Translations under genes and position numbers: made by a program
Notes under the pieces: generated by a model
Seen by the model: the letters and a program-made list of their open reading frames with translations, nothing else
Database searches by the model: none
What the model was told of the DNA's origin: nothing
Shown here: piece after piece, positions 32,039 to 41,189 of the stretch
Numbering within the stretch: the first letter of the stretch is position 1
Layout: each line of letters starts with the position of its first letter
From: an uncultured Bacteroidales bacterium
GTDB taxonomy: Bacteria; Bacteroidota; Bacteroidia; Bacteroidales; UBA932
Assembly (NCBI GenBank): GCA_945868745.1
Contig: CAMBMK010000001.1
Span: 1 to 64,000 of the forward strand
Reading direction: 5' to 3'
DNA: 64,000 bases

Positions 32039-32674
32039 ATGGCACTTTATCTAAAAGAGAAACTGGAAAACGAAGCTACGATTGCCGTTTGGCAGATCAC
32101 CGAAACAGAAGAAGAGCTGGTCAACCTCAGCGCGACTCCTGCCGATGAGATGGAGGAGATATCCTTCATACGCAGTGAGGCCCTGCGCAAGCAGAAGCTT
32201 GCAGTCCGCGCCCTTCTCAACGAGCTCTTCGAGGACAAAGTCTATCTGAGCCATCACGACAACGGCAAGCCTTACCTCGAAAATATGGTGACCAACATCA
32301 GCATCACGCATACAAAGGATTTCGTGGCGGTGATTCTTCACGACGAGGAGGATGTGGGCATCGATATGGAGTCGCTGGACAGGGATTTCTCCGCCGTGGA
32401 GAAGAAGGCCCTTTCCGAAGACGAGATTGAGGACATCGACGACGACCGCAAAAATGAGCAGCTGGCCATTTACTGGTGCGCCAAGGAGGCCATTTTCAAG
32501 AGGGTTTCGGTCTATAATGTGAATTTCTCGGAGCAGATTGAGGTGGAGCGCTTCCATCCGAGGGGGGAAGGCGAGCTTGAGGCTACCTTCATCCACAAGG
32601 ACGGCTACGAGGAAGAGTTTGACCTTTCCTATATGGTTTTCGCCGGACACGTACTTGTCTGGGTTGTCGGATAA
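32039..32674 (+). CDS. 4'-phosphopantetheinyl transferase superfamily protein
   Basis: EDVGIDMESL and WCAKEAIFKR motifs of Sfp/AcpT-type PPTases. Confidence 0.85.
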   Translation: MALYLKEKLENEATIAVWQITETEEELVNLSATPADEMEEISFIRSEALRKQKLAVRALLNELFEDKVYLSHHDNGKPYLENMVTNISITHTKDFVAVILHDEEDVGIDMESLDRDFSAVEKKALSEDEIEDIDDDRKNEQLAIYWCAKEAIFKRVSVYNVNFSEQIEVERFHPRGEGELEATFIHKDGYEEEFDLSYMVFAGHVLVWVVG

Positions 32675-32907
32675 CGGATCAGAAGCAACTGTTAACCCTA
32701 TAATACATACTAACAGCAAGGGTGACTGCCGGCCCAGGCCTCCAGTCACCCTTATCAGTACCGCCATGTTTAAAGGGATTCCGTCTCTTTGTGTTTGAAA
32801 AACGAATAAATCGAATAGCGGAGACGCCCGCCGGAAAGCAGTGCAGGCGGCTGCCCCTGAAAGAGGTTGTACACGATAGTGGACCAGGATTGAGAGGTAC
32901 TACAACA

Positions 32908-32943
32908 AAATAAAGACCGACCCTACGGCCGGTCTTTATTTTG
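32908..32943. terminator. Bidirectional intrinsic terminator between PPTase-side transcript and tRNA-Pro
   Basis: AAAATAAAGACCG...CGGTCTTTATTTT near-perfect inverted repeat with A-rich/T-rich flanks on both strands. Confidence 0.8.
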
Positions 32944-32944
32944 T

Positions 32945-33017
32945 CGGGGTACTGTGACTCGAACACAGGACCCTCTGGTCCCAAACCAGATGCGCTAGCC
33001 AACTGCGCCACACCCCG
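32945..33017 (-). tRNA. tRNA-Pro (anticodon TGG)
   Basis: Reverse complement CGGGGTGTGGCGCAGTTGGCTAGCGCATCTGGTTTGGGACCAGAGGGTCCTGTGTTCGAGTCACAGTACCCCG; cloverleaf with loop TTTGGGA. Confidence 0.95.
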
Positions 33018-33238
33018 ATACACTAACCTTGAGCTCCAGCTCCAAGGCCCCAACAGCATTTTCTCTACCGTTTGGGATTGCAAAGATACAAACGTTTTTC
33101 TGATTTGCAAAATTTTTTCCATTATTCTTGCCCGGGAGTATCAGGACAATGGCGGCATCTTTGAAGATCGGCAAAAATGTGGTAATTTTGGGACGGGACA
33201 TTCTCCGGCAGAGGTCCATGAAAAAATCATTGACGGCT

Positions 33239-33904
33239 ATGATAATACAGGCAAAAGGAATTGAAAAGAGCTTCGGCAATCTGAAAGTGCTGAAAGGAAT
33301 CGACATCGAAGTACGCAAATCGGAAGTGGTCTCGATAATGGGAGCGTCCGGAGCGGGAAAATCCACCCTTTTGCAGATACTCGGCACCCTGTCAACCCCC
33401 GACGCAGGCTCACTCGCCATCGACGGCACCGACGTCCTCTCTCTCGGCGGCAACGCCCTCAGCAGCTTCCGCAACAGGAGAATAGGATTTGTCTTCCAGG
33501 CGCACCACCTCCTTCCGGAGTTTTCGGCCCTTGAAAATGTGATGATCCCGGCCCTGATCGGGCACAGGAGCACCAGAGATGCCCGCAGCGCAGCCGAAAA
33601 GCTTTTGGAGACAATGGGCCTTCGGGAAAGGATGGGCCACAAGCCGTCAGAGCTTTCTGGAGGAGAGGCCCAGAGAGTGGCAATCGCGCGCGCACTCGTC
33701 AACAATCCGGCAGTCCTGTTTGCCGATGAGCCGTCCGGCAACCTCGACAGCGTCACGAAAAAAGACATCCACCAGCTGTTTTTCGACCTGCGCGACCGCA
33801 CGGGGCAGACAATCGTCATTGTGACACACGACCCTTCCCTTGCCGAAATGTGCGACAGGACCCTGTTTATGAGAGACGGGCTCTTTGTGGAAAATGGCCT
33901 GTAA
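33239..33904 (+). CDS. ABC transporter ATP-binding protein, LolD-like
   Basis: [50 protein letters not shown]; start [13 protein letters not shown]. Confidence 0.88.
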   Translation: MIIQAKGIEKSFGNLKVLKGIDIEVRKSEVVSIMGASGAGKSTLLQILGTLSTPDAGSLAIDGTDVLSLGGNALSSFRNRRIGFVFQAHHLLPEFSALENVMIPALIGHRSTRDARSAAEKLLETMGLRERMGHKPSELSGGEAQRVAIARALVNNPAVLFADEPSGNLDSVTKKDIHQLFFDLRDRTGQTIVIVTHDPSLAEMCDRTLFMRDGLFVENGL

Positions 33905-33905
33905 T

Positions 33906-34658
33906 ATGGGAGACAACATTTTCAGATTCAAGCATTTTTCCGTCCGCAACGAGCGCAGCGCGATGAAGGTGGGGACCGACGGTGTCCTGCTCGGAGCCTG
34001 TGCGACCATAGGCGGCAACGATACCTGCATCCTCGATGCGGGCACCGGCACCGGCACAATAGCCCTGATGCTCGCCCAGCGCTATTCTTCCCTGCAGACA
34101 CAACACTCCAGGAGCATCCTCGGAATCGACATCGATCTCCCGTCCGCCGAAGAGGCAGCCGCCAATTTCTCCGCATCCCCCTGGGCGGGCATCCTCAGCG
34201 CGGACAACCTCCCCCTGCAGTCCGTCAGCGGCACATTCGACCTGATAGTCTCCAATCCACCCTTCTACGACGCGTCGCTGCCCAACCCCGACCCCAGGAA
34301 GAACACCGCCAGGCACTCGGCTTCCCGCGAAGAAGAGCTCCGGCAAGACGCTCCCCTTTCTTACAGGACACTGCTCGAATACGCCTCCACACACCTTTCC
34401 GCCTCCGGAAGACTCTCCGTCATCCTTCCCTCCGACTGCGAAAAAGACCTGCTGCGCACAGCAAGGACCTGCGGTCTGCACCCTTTCAGGATAATCAGGG
34501 TCCGCACCGTCCCGCACAAGGCACCAATGAGGATAATCGCAGAGTTTTCCTTCAACAGGGCGGCTCTGCCGGCGGAAGAAGCACTCACAATACAGGAAAA
34601 AGGCCGGTACACCGAAGAGTACACCGACCTTATGAAAGACTTCTACCTTTGGGCCTAA
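33906..34658 (+). CDS. tRNA1(Val) (adenine(37)-N6)-methyltransferase-like
   Basis: FRFKHFSVRNERSAMKVGTDGVLLGAC; DAGTGTGTIALMLAQR; NPPFY catalytic motif (SNPPFYDASL). Confidence 0.88.
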   Translation: MGDNIFRFKHFSVRNERSAMKVGTDGVLLGACATIGGNDTCILDAGTGTGTIALMLAQRYSSLQTQHSRSILGIDIDLPSAEEAAANFSASPWAGILSADNLPLQSVSGTFDLIVSNPPFYDASLPNPDPRKNTARHSASREEELRQDAPLSYRTLLEYASTHLSASGRLSVILPSDCEKDLLRTARTCGLHPFRIIRVRTVPHKAPMRIIAEFSFNRAALPAEEALTIQEKGRYTEEYTDLMKDFYLWA

Positions 34659-35182
34659 GGCCTATTTTTGGGAGCATCCCCCCTGTGGAAACGCGAAATC
34701 TGCTGCCTGCGGAACTTTTCCTCCGCGATAAACAACTTGGCCACCTTTTCCGTGGAAATGACCTTCTTGTACCTGGCAACATATTCAGAATCAATGTTAT
34801 TGGATTCCCTGACAGCCCTGAGATAGGCTTCGAGGGCGGCGGAAACCTTCTGCTCCGGCTCCTTTGCAGCAACGGCCGCCTCCAGATTTCTGTAAGCCTC
34901 CATCACCGCGTCCATCGACTTGAAATGATATTCCTCAGCCTCATTGTACAACGGCCAGAACACTTCCGCCTCCTGTGATGTAAGGCCCATTTCGGAAGTG
35001 AGGAAGGCGATTTTTTCCGCCTTCATGGTCTCCTTCCAATCCTTTTTTCCCTTTTGCGAACCGGTGTTCTGGAATCCCGGCTGCTCTTTCGGGCACTGCT
35101 GCGGCCCATTCTGCGAAAAGCCGGCAGCGGCAAACGTCAATGCTGCAAGTGCAGAGACTGCAATCCTGATGATACTATTCAT
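34655..35182 (-). CDS. Small periplasmic protein, Spy/CpxP-like helical
   Basis: Signal MNSIIRIAVSALAALTFAAAGFSQ; charged helical body (KAEKIAFLTSEMGLTSQEAEVFWPLYNEAEEY). Confidence 0.65.
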   Translation of the reverse strand: MNSIIRIAVSALAALTFAAAGFSQNGPQQCPKEQPGFQNTGSQKGKKDWKETMKAEKIAFLTSEMGLTSQEAEVFWPLYNEAEEYHFKSMDAVMEAYRNLEAAVAAKEPEQKVSAALEAYLRAVRESNNIDSEYVARYKKVISTEKVAKLFIAEEKFRRQQISRFHRGDAPKNRP

Positions 35183-35603
35183 AATTTTCTGCCAAATAGC
35201 CGATTTGGGCGAGCGAAACGCCCGAATCGATAAGATAATCTACAACATTTTCCAAAGATGACGACTCATCCTCTATAAGGGACTCGTCATAGATAGAGTA
35301 GGGAGCCGTCTCGGGAATCAGATACCTGAAAGCGATATAGTCAATGTCATCCTCTTCCGCAGGGACTCCCGCCGTCTTTTTCAGAATGACGGTAGCACAA
35401 AGGACGATGGCCACAAACGAAGCCGCAAGCGCAAGATACGGAGATACACGCGTCCACACGGTCACCCTTTCCTCCCGGCAGGAGGCAGGAATGGCGGAAA
35501 GACGCTTTTCAAGGCCTTCGAAATATCCTTCCGGAGCCCTGAATATCCTCTGCTGTATCTGTTTTCTGTTGTCCATCATCTCTTTAGACACCTTTCCGGC
35601 CAT
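35175..35603 (-). CDS. Single-TM protein downstream of ECF sigma factor (candidate anti-sigma factor)
   Basis: RAPEGYFEGLEKRLSAIP N-terminus, TM YLALAASFVAIVLCATVIL, position between sigma gene and Spy-like gene. Confidence 0.6.
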   Translation of the reverse strand: MAGKVSKEMMDNRKQIQQRIFRAPEGYFEGLEKRLSAIPASCREERVTVWTRVSPYLALAASFVAIVLCATVILKKTAGVPAEEDDIDYIAFRYLIPETAPYSIYDESLIEDESSSLENVVDYLIDSGVSLAQIGYLAENYE

Positions 35604-35607
35604 AAAG

Positions 35608-36183
35608 TTAAAAATTTCCTTCCAATTCCGATTTGATTTTTTCTGCGGCGATATGGTATGAGGCCTTCAGAGAACCGACGGAGGTGTCCGTTATCTTGGA
35701 AATCTCGTCATAGCCGAGGTCTTCGAAATAGCGCAGAGAAAACACAATACGCTGCTTGTGGGGCAGTTTGCGCAGACACATCATCAGCTTGCGTTCCGCC
35801 TCCGATGCATTGAAATAAGGGTCATCCCCGATTTTTCCCTCATCTTCCCCGGAAATGCTCTTGAACATAAGGGCGGCACGCACTCTCTTTCTCCTCAGGA
35901 AATTGAGGGACTCGTTGGTGGCAATGCGGTAGATCCATGTGAACAGCCCCGAATCTCCTCTGAATGAAGGGAGTGACTGCCAGACCTTCACGAACACCTC
36001 CTGGAGGAGGTCATCCGTATCTTCATGCGAGTCCAGGATGGTACGCACATGGTAATAGAGCCTTTCACCATAGTTCTTCACTATGGCATTGAAAGCCTCT
36101 TCCGTGCCGCCCTCCCTGTAGAGAGCTATGATTTCCTTGTCGGTCACAGCGTCCGGAACAACAAAAATCAGCCCAAAAAGCAC
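35608..36183 (-). CDS. ECF-type RNA polymerase sigma factor (RpoE-like)
   Basis: DTDDLLQEVFVKVWQSLPSFRGDSGLFTWIYRIATNESLNFLRRKR; EDLGYDEISKITDTSVGSLKASYHIAAEKI. Confidence 0.93.
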   Translation of the reverse strand: MLFGLIFVVPDAVTDKEIIALYREGGTEEAFNAIVKNYGERLYYHVRTILDSHEDTDDLLQEVFVKVWQSLPSFRGDSGLFTWIYRIATNESLNFLRRKRVRAALMFKSISGEDEGKIGDDPYFNASEAERKLMMCLRKLPHKQRIVFSLRYFEDLGYDEISKITDTSVGSLKASYHIAAEKIKSELEGNF

Positions 36184-36230
36184 TTTTCGCGGCCTTCCGG
36201 GCTGATTGAAACTGATATTATGGAATTATA

Positions 36231-37184
36231 CTATTTGCGTGAGATAGCCTTCTTGGCAGCCTCTGCAATATGTGCTGCATCAAGTCCATAGGCCTCCATG
36301 AGCACCTTAGGGGTACCTGTCTGGCCGAAGCGGTCTCCACCGTTGATGAACTCTACAGGAGTAGGGCAGTTGAGTGCAAGAACGCCTGCGACGAGCTCGC
36401 CGAGACCTCCGCACACATTGTGCTCCTCTGCGCATACTACAGCGCCTGTCTTGCGTGCAGAAGCGATTACTGCAGCCTCGTCAAGAGGTTTGATGGTGGC
36501 GATGTCGATGACCTCTGCGCTGATGCCTTCAGCCTCGAGGGCCTCTGCTGCGCTGAGGGATTCCCATACGAGATGGCCGGTAGCGAAGATGGTCACGTCC
36601 TTTCCTTCATTCATCACATAGGCCTTTCCGATTTCGAACGGCTCGTCGGCAGGAGTGAAGTTCGGAACTGAAGGACGGCCGAAGCGAAGATAAACAGGGC
36701 CGTCATACTTTGCAGCAGCGATGGTGGCAGCCTTTGTCTGGTTGTAGTCGCAAGGATTGATGACCACCATGTCCGGAAGGGCACGCATAAGTGCGATATC
36801 CTCCATGGTCTGATGGGTTGCACCATCCTCTCCGAGGGTGATTCCGGCGTGTGAGGAAGCAATCTTGACATTGGTCTTGCCGTAAGCCACTTCCTGGCGT
36901 ACCTGGTCGTAAACACGGCCGGTGACAAACTCTGCGAAAGAGCCGATGAACGGAATCTTTCCGGTAATGGCAAGTCCTGCAGCAGCACCTACCATATTTG
37001 ATTCTGCGATACCGCACTGGATGAAACGCTCAGGAAAATCCTTTGCGAAATCATCCATTTTGAGGGAGCCTTTGAGGTCGGCGGTGAGGGCAACTACCCT
37101 TGAATCAGCCTTTCCTGCCTCGTGGAGACCAGCACCGAAACCGCTGCGGGTGTCCTTTTTACCTGTGTCGATGTATTTTTTCAT
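36231..37184 (-). CDS. Transketolase C-terminal subunit (split)
   Basis: 317 aa; FIQCGIAESNMVGAAAGLA; THQTMEDIALMRALPDMVVINPCDYNQTK; central + C-terminal domains only. Confidence 0.92.
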   Translation of the reverse strand: MKKYIDTGKKDTRSGFGAGLHEAGKADSRVVALTADLKGSLKMDDFAKDFPERFIQCGIAESNMVGAAAGLAITGKIPFIGSFAEFVTGRVYDQVRQEVAYGKTNVKIASSHAGITLGEDGATHQTMEDIALMRALPDMVVINPCDYNQTKAATIAAAKYDGPVYLRFGRPSVPNFTPADEPFEIGKAYVMNEGKDVTIFATGHLVWESLSAAEALEAEGISAEVIDIATIKPLDEAAVIASARKTGAVVCAEEHNVCGGLGELVAGVLALNCPTPVEFINGGDRFGQTGTPKVLMEAYGLDAAHIAEAAKKAISRK

Positions 37185-37198
37185 AACTCTTTCTCCGA

Positions 37199-38044
37199 TT
37201 AAAAATCACCCAATGTCTCCTCAAGCTGGGTCATAGCCTGTTCGCACTGTTCCATTGAAGGAGCCTTTCCGTGCCATTTGCAGGTGCCTGCCATGAAATC
37301 AACTCCGTGGCCCATATCGGTCCTGAAGAGAATCATTGTCGGCTTGCCGGTACCCTTGTTGGCCTTTGCCTCTCCGAATGCCCTGAGGATGTCCTTCATG
37401 CAGTGGCCGTCAGCGATGATAACGTTCCATCCGAATGCCTTCCATTTCTCCTCGAGGTCGCCTTCACCTGCCACGGAAGCAACCGTACCGTCGATCTGCT
37501 GGCCGTTCCAGTCGGTGAATGCAATGAGATTGTCAAGCTTGTGGTAAACGGCGAACATACCTGCCTCCCAGATCTGTCCTTCCTCGCTTTCACCGTCGCC
37601 GCAGAGGGTATAGACGAAATTGTCCTCACCGTCGAGCTTCTTGCCGAGGGCGAGACCGGCTGCTGCGGAGAGACCCTGTCCGAGGGAACCGGATGCCTGG
37701 AAGATGCCCGGAAGTCCCTTGCGGATTGACGGATGTCCCTGAAGACGGGAACCGTACTGGCGGAAGGTGGCGAGCTCCGATACCGGGAAATAGCCGGCCC
37801 TGCCGAGAACGGAATAATAAACAGGGGTAAGGTGTCCTGCAGAAAGGATGAACATATCCTGTCCCTTTCCGTCACGGGTCCAGGTTGCAGGATCCTGTTT
37901 CATTACATTGAAATAAAGCGCGGTCAGAATATCTGCACTGCTCAGGGATCCGCCCGGATGGCCGGACTGTGACAGGGCAACCATTCTGACGATATCCCTT
38001 CTCACCTGGGAAGAGATTCTTTTAAGTTCTTCTACGTTTGCCAT
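37199..38044 (-). CDS. Transketolase N-terminal subunit (split)
   Basis: 281 aa; MVALSQSGHPGGSLSSADILTALYF; TLCGDGESEEGQIWEAGMFA TPP-binding motif. Confidence 0.92.
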   Translation of the reverse strand: MANVEELKRISSQVRRDIVRMVALSQSGHPGGSLSSADILTALYFNVMKQDPATWTRDGKGQDMFILSAGHLTPVYYSVLGRAGYFPVSELATFRQYGSRLQGHPSIRKGLPGIFQASGSLGQGLSAAAGLALGKKLDGEDNFVYTLCGDGESEEGQIWEAGMFAVYHKLDNLIAFTDWNGQQIDGTVASVAGEGDLEEKWKAFGWNVIIADGHCMKDILRAFGEAKANKGTGKPTMILFRTDMGHGVDFMAGTCKWHGKAPSMEQCEQAMTQLEETLGDF

Positions 38045-38098
38045 ATGAAATAGTTATATGATTCTGAAGATTATCTTTTAGTATGCAAATATAGCAAA

Positions 38099-38890
38099 TT
38101 ATCGCTCTGCTTCTTCCACAGCCTTGAAATATCTGTAGGAATTGACTTTGAGCTCGCCAACAGACAGTTCGTCGCACACGATCGTGCCGAATTCGTGGTT
38201 CTGAAGGCCGGAAAGGGTGCAATAATGCGATACAGGACCTTCCACGGCATCCCTCACGGCACGGGCTTTCTTGCTTCCGAATGCGAGAATCACCACCTCG
38301 CGGCTTCCGAGCACGGTGGCCACGCCGACGGTCAGCGCCTGCTTGGGCACCTTTTCGTAATCATTGTCAAAGAAACGGGAATTGACTTCACGGGTGTCAC
38401 GGGTAAGGGTGACAACCCTTGTGCGGGATGAAAGAGAGGAGAACGGCTCGTTGAATGCGATGTGGCCGTCTTCACCGACACCGCCGAGGAAGAGGTCAAA
38501 ACCACCGGCCTTTTCGATTGCGGCCTCATAGGCTGCACATTCGGCCTCAGTGTCGGCGGCATTGCCGTTGAGGATGTGGATATTCTCCGCAGGCTCGTCG
38601 ATGTGGTCGAAGAGATACCTGTGCATGAAGGAATGGTAACTCTCCGGATGGCTTTCAGGAAGGCCGACATACTCGTCCATGTTGAAGGAAATGACGTTTT
38701 TGAACGACACTTCCCCGTCACGGACCATCCTGATGAGTTCGGCGTAGGTTTCGATAGGTGTAGAACCCGTACACAGTCCGAGCACGAACGGCTCGGATGT
38801 CCTTGCAGCCTTCTCGTTGATCTTGGAAGCGATGTAATGGGCTGCCCACAGGGAGCCTTCGGCTGCGTTGTTTCTGATTATCAGTCTCAT
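38099..38890 (-). CDS. nagB: Glucosamine-6-phosphate deaminase
   Basis: [50 protein letters not shown]. Confidence 0.96.
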   Translation of the reverse strand: MRLIIRNNAAEGSLWAAHYIASKINEKAARTSEPFVLGLCTGSTPIETYAELIRMVRDGEVSFKNVISFNMDEYVGLPESHPESYHSFMHRYLFDHIDEPAENIHILNGNAADTEAECAAYEAAIEKAGGFDLFLGGVGEDGHIAFNEPFSSLSSRTRVVTLTRDTREVNSRFFDNDYEKVPKQALTVGVATVLGSREVVILAFGSKKARAVRDAVEGPVSHYCTLSGLQNHEFGTIVCDELSVGELKVNSYRYFKAVEEAER

Positions 38891-38980
38891 ATTTCAAAAA
38901 ATAATGTACATTGCAAGGGTATCTCCCGAAAGGCCATATACCCCTGGAAACAGCATATGGCGCAGACAGGGACCTTATAA

Positions 38981-39013
38981 AAAAAGAGTGTGTCACGCCC
39001 GGCGGACACACTC
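38981..39013 (-). terminator. Intrinsic terminator of the LacI-family regulator gene
   Basis: GAGTGTGTC (38986-38994) / GACACACTC (39005-39013) with an A-run at the left (U-run on minus). Confidence 0.85.
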
Positions 39014-39020
39014 TGACTTG

Positions 39021-40046
39021 TCATTTTGCATGTGTTGAACCTCCAGGCACAAGTTCCGGATTGAGGACGATGCTTTCCGCTCCCTTCCCCTGGATCATGG
39101 ACACGAGCACATCGACTGATTTTTCACCCAGAGCCTTGAGAGGCTGGACGATATGGGTAATGGTCGTTGCAAACAGGCTGTAGATGTCGCTCTCGTCAAA
39201 ACCTACAATCGCAAGGTCCTCAGGAGTCCTGAGCCCGAGATTCTTCATCGCGGAGAGCACCTGGGCGGAAAGCGAATAGGTAGGAAGGAACAGGCCGTCA
39301 GCCCCGCGCGAGAGGGCGTCCTTTATGAACTGCTCCACGTCGCCGACCTTGCCGTAATCGGTATAATAGACATTGACCCTGTCTGCCAGGCCGTTGCTCT
39401 CCATAGTCTCGCGGTAGCCCTTTTCCCTCTGTGCGAGGCTCGAGATGCCGAGAGAATATGATATCATCTCTATGTTGCGGCAGCCCGCATCAATCATCTG
39501 CTGCGTGGCCATACGTCCTGCCATCACGTCGTTGAGAAGAACCTTTCCGACACTTTCCTCCGTACCGAGGTCCATATCACGGTCGAGAAGGACCACCGGG
39601 ACCATTGCGTCGAGAGCCTTGCGGATAGCAGCTTCGCCTCCCGTACAAGGGGCCACGATGATTCCGTCCACATTGTGTGCAAGCACGGCGTCCATCACAT
39701 CGGACAGACGGTCGGCATTCTCTTCGGAGCTTGCAAAGAAGACCGTGTAGCCGTATTTGATGGCCTCTTCCTCGATATTCCTGGAAATACCGGCAAAGAA
39801 CTTGTTGGAAATGTCATTGGGAATCACCGCAATGGTGTTGGATTTGCCGCTCCTGAGGGATGCGGCGGAGAGATTTCTCCTGAAACCGAGCCTCCTGGCT
39901 ACTTCAAGTACCCTTTTTGCAGTGTCCTGGTTGACCGGGCAGTCAAGTTTTCCGTCTTCGCCTCTTTTGGCATTCATAACGAAAGAAACAAGCGTAACGG
40001 AAACACCTGCTTCACGCGCGACATCGCGGATTGTAACTCGTTTCAT
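39021..40046 (-). CDS. LacI family transcriptional regulator
   Basis: MKRVTIRDVAREAGVSVTLVSFVMNAK HTH; periplasmic-binding-like C-terminal domain. Confidence 0.93.
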   Translation of the reverse strand: MKRVTIRDVAREAGVSVTLVSFVMNAKRGEDGKLDCPVNQDTAKRVLEVARRLGFRRNLSAASLRSGKSNTIAVIPNDISNKFFAGISRNIEEEAIKYGYTVFFASSEENADRLSDVMDAVLAHNVDGIIVAPCTGGEAAIRKALDAMVPVVLLDRDMDLGTEESVGKVLLNDVMAGRMATQQMIDAGCRNIEMISYSLGISSLAQREKGYRETMESNGLADRVNVYYTDYGKVGDVEQFIKDALSRGADGLFLPTYSLSAQVLSAMKNLGLRTPEDLAIVGFDESDIYSLFATTITHIVQPLKALGEKSVDVLVSMIQGKGAESIVLNPELVPGGSTHAK

Positions 40047-40142
40047 GGCTTCTATAAATTCTGCGGAGGACGTATTTCCGCACATTATTCCCAAAGATAC
40101 CAAAAAAGTGCAACAAATACAAAAATCTTTTTTTGATGCTTT

Positions 40143-41150
40143 TTATTCGGAAGGCAGGAATCCCTTCTGCAGAAGCACCTCGGCTATCTGTATTGCATTG
40201 GTTGCTGCACCTTTGCGGATGTTGTCGGAGACACACCAGAAATTGATGCCGTTCTGTACGGAAAAGTCCCTTCTGAGACGGCCTACGAACACATCGTCGT
40301 GTCCGAGGGAATACAGCGGCATCGGATATACATTGTTGGCGGTGTCGTCCTGGACGGTAACTCCCGGGGTGTTTTCCCAGATTGCGCGGATGTCTTCGAG
40401 TTCGAATTCCTTCTCAAACTCGAGGTTGACGGATTCGGAGTGGCCGCCGAGCACAGGCACGCGCGCCGTGGTTGCGCTTACGCCGATAGTGTCGTCACGA
40501 AGGATCTTGTGGGTCTCGTTGACCATCTTCATCTCCTCCTTGGTGTAGCCGTTCTCGGTGAAGACATCGATATGAGGGATTACATTTTCGTCGATAGGAT
40601 AAGGATAATATGCCTTGTACTCACCCCAGGACTGTCCTGCGCGCTCGGCCTGCATCTGCGCCACGGCCTTGTTGCCGGAGCCGGTGACAGACTGGTATGT
40701 GGAGACGACAATCCTCCTGATGCGGTATTTTGCGTGGAGAGGCGCAAGAGGGAGGAGCATCTGGATTGTGGAACAGTTGGGGTTCGCTATGATATAGTCA
40801 TCAGCAGTGAGGACATCGGCGTTGATTTCCGGGACCACAAGCTTTTTGGTCGGGTCCATTCTCCAGCAGGAGGAGTTGTCCACGACGCGGCATCCGACAG
40901 CTGCGAAACGCGGGGCAAGCTCCTTTGAAGGGCCGCCGCCAGCGCTGAACACTGCAAGGTCCGGTTTTGCGGCAATCGCCTCGTCTGCGCTGATGACGGT
41001 GTACTCACGGCCGCGGAAGGTGACTTTCTTTCCGACGGAACGCTCGGAAGCTACAGGGAAAAACTCTGTTACAGGGAAGTTCCTTTCCTCGAGAACTTCA
41101 ATCATTCTGGTGCCTACAAGTCCTGTGACACCCACTACTGCTACTTTCAT
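40143..41150 (-). CDS. asd: Aspartate-semialdehyde dehydrogenase
   Basis: KVAVVGVTGLVGTRMIEVLEERNFPV; NPNCSTIQMLLPLAPLH catalytic Cys. Confidence 0.96.
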   Translation of the reverse strand: MKVAVVGVTGLVGTRMIEVLEERNFPVTEFFPVASERSVGKKVTFRGREYTVISADEAIAAKPDLAVFSAGGGPSKELAPRFAAVGCRVVDNSSCWRMDPTKKLVVPEINADVLTADDYIIANPNCSTIQMLLPLAPLHAKYRIRRIVVSTYQSVTGSGNKAVAQMQAERAGQSWGEYKAYYPYPIDENVIPHIDVFTENGYTKEEMKMVNETHKILRDDTIGVSATTARVPVLGGHSESVNLEFEKEFELEDIRAIWENTPGVTVQDDTANNVYPMPLYSLGHDDVFVGRLRRDFSVQNGINFWCVSDNIRKGAATNAIQIAEVLLQKGFLPSE

Positions 41151-41189
41151 ATTTTAATGTCATTTGTTGAGTTCCGCATTTGCGTAAGA

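Noticed and set aside
32820-32880. GCCGGAAAGCAG... considered as an SRP RNA domain IV loop
   Set aside because: The stem context needed for a GGAA tetraloop and the asymmetric SRP loop does not form; not called as SRP RNA.
32679-33122. 147-aa minus-strand ORF over tRNA-Pro and the structured spacer
   Set aside because: Runs through a tRNA and a terminator hairpin, so unlikely to be translated.
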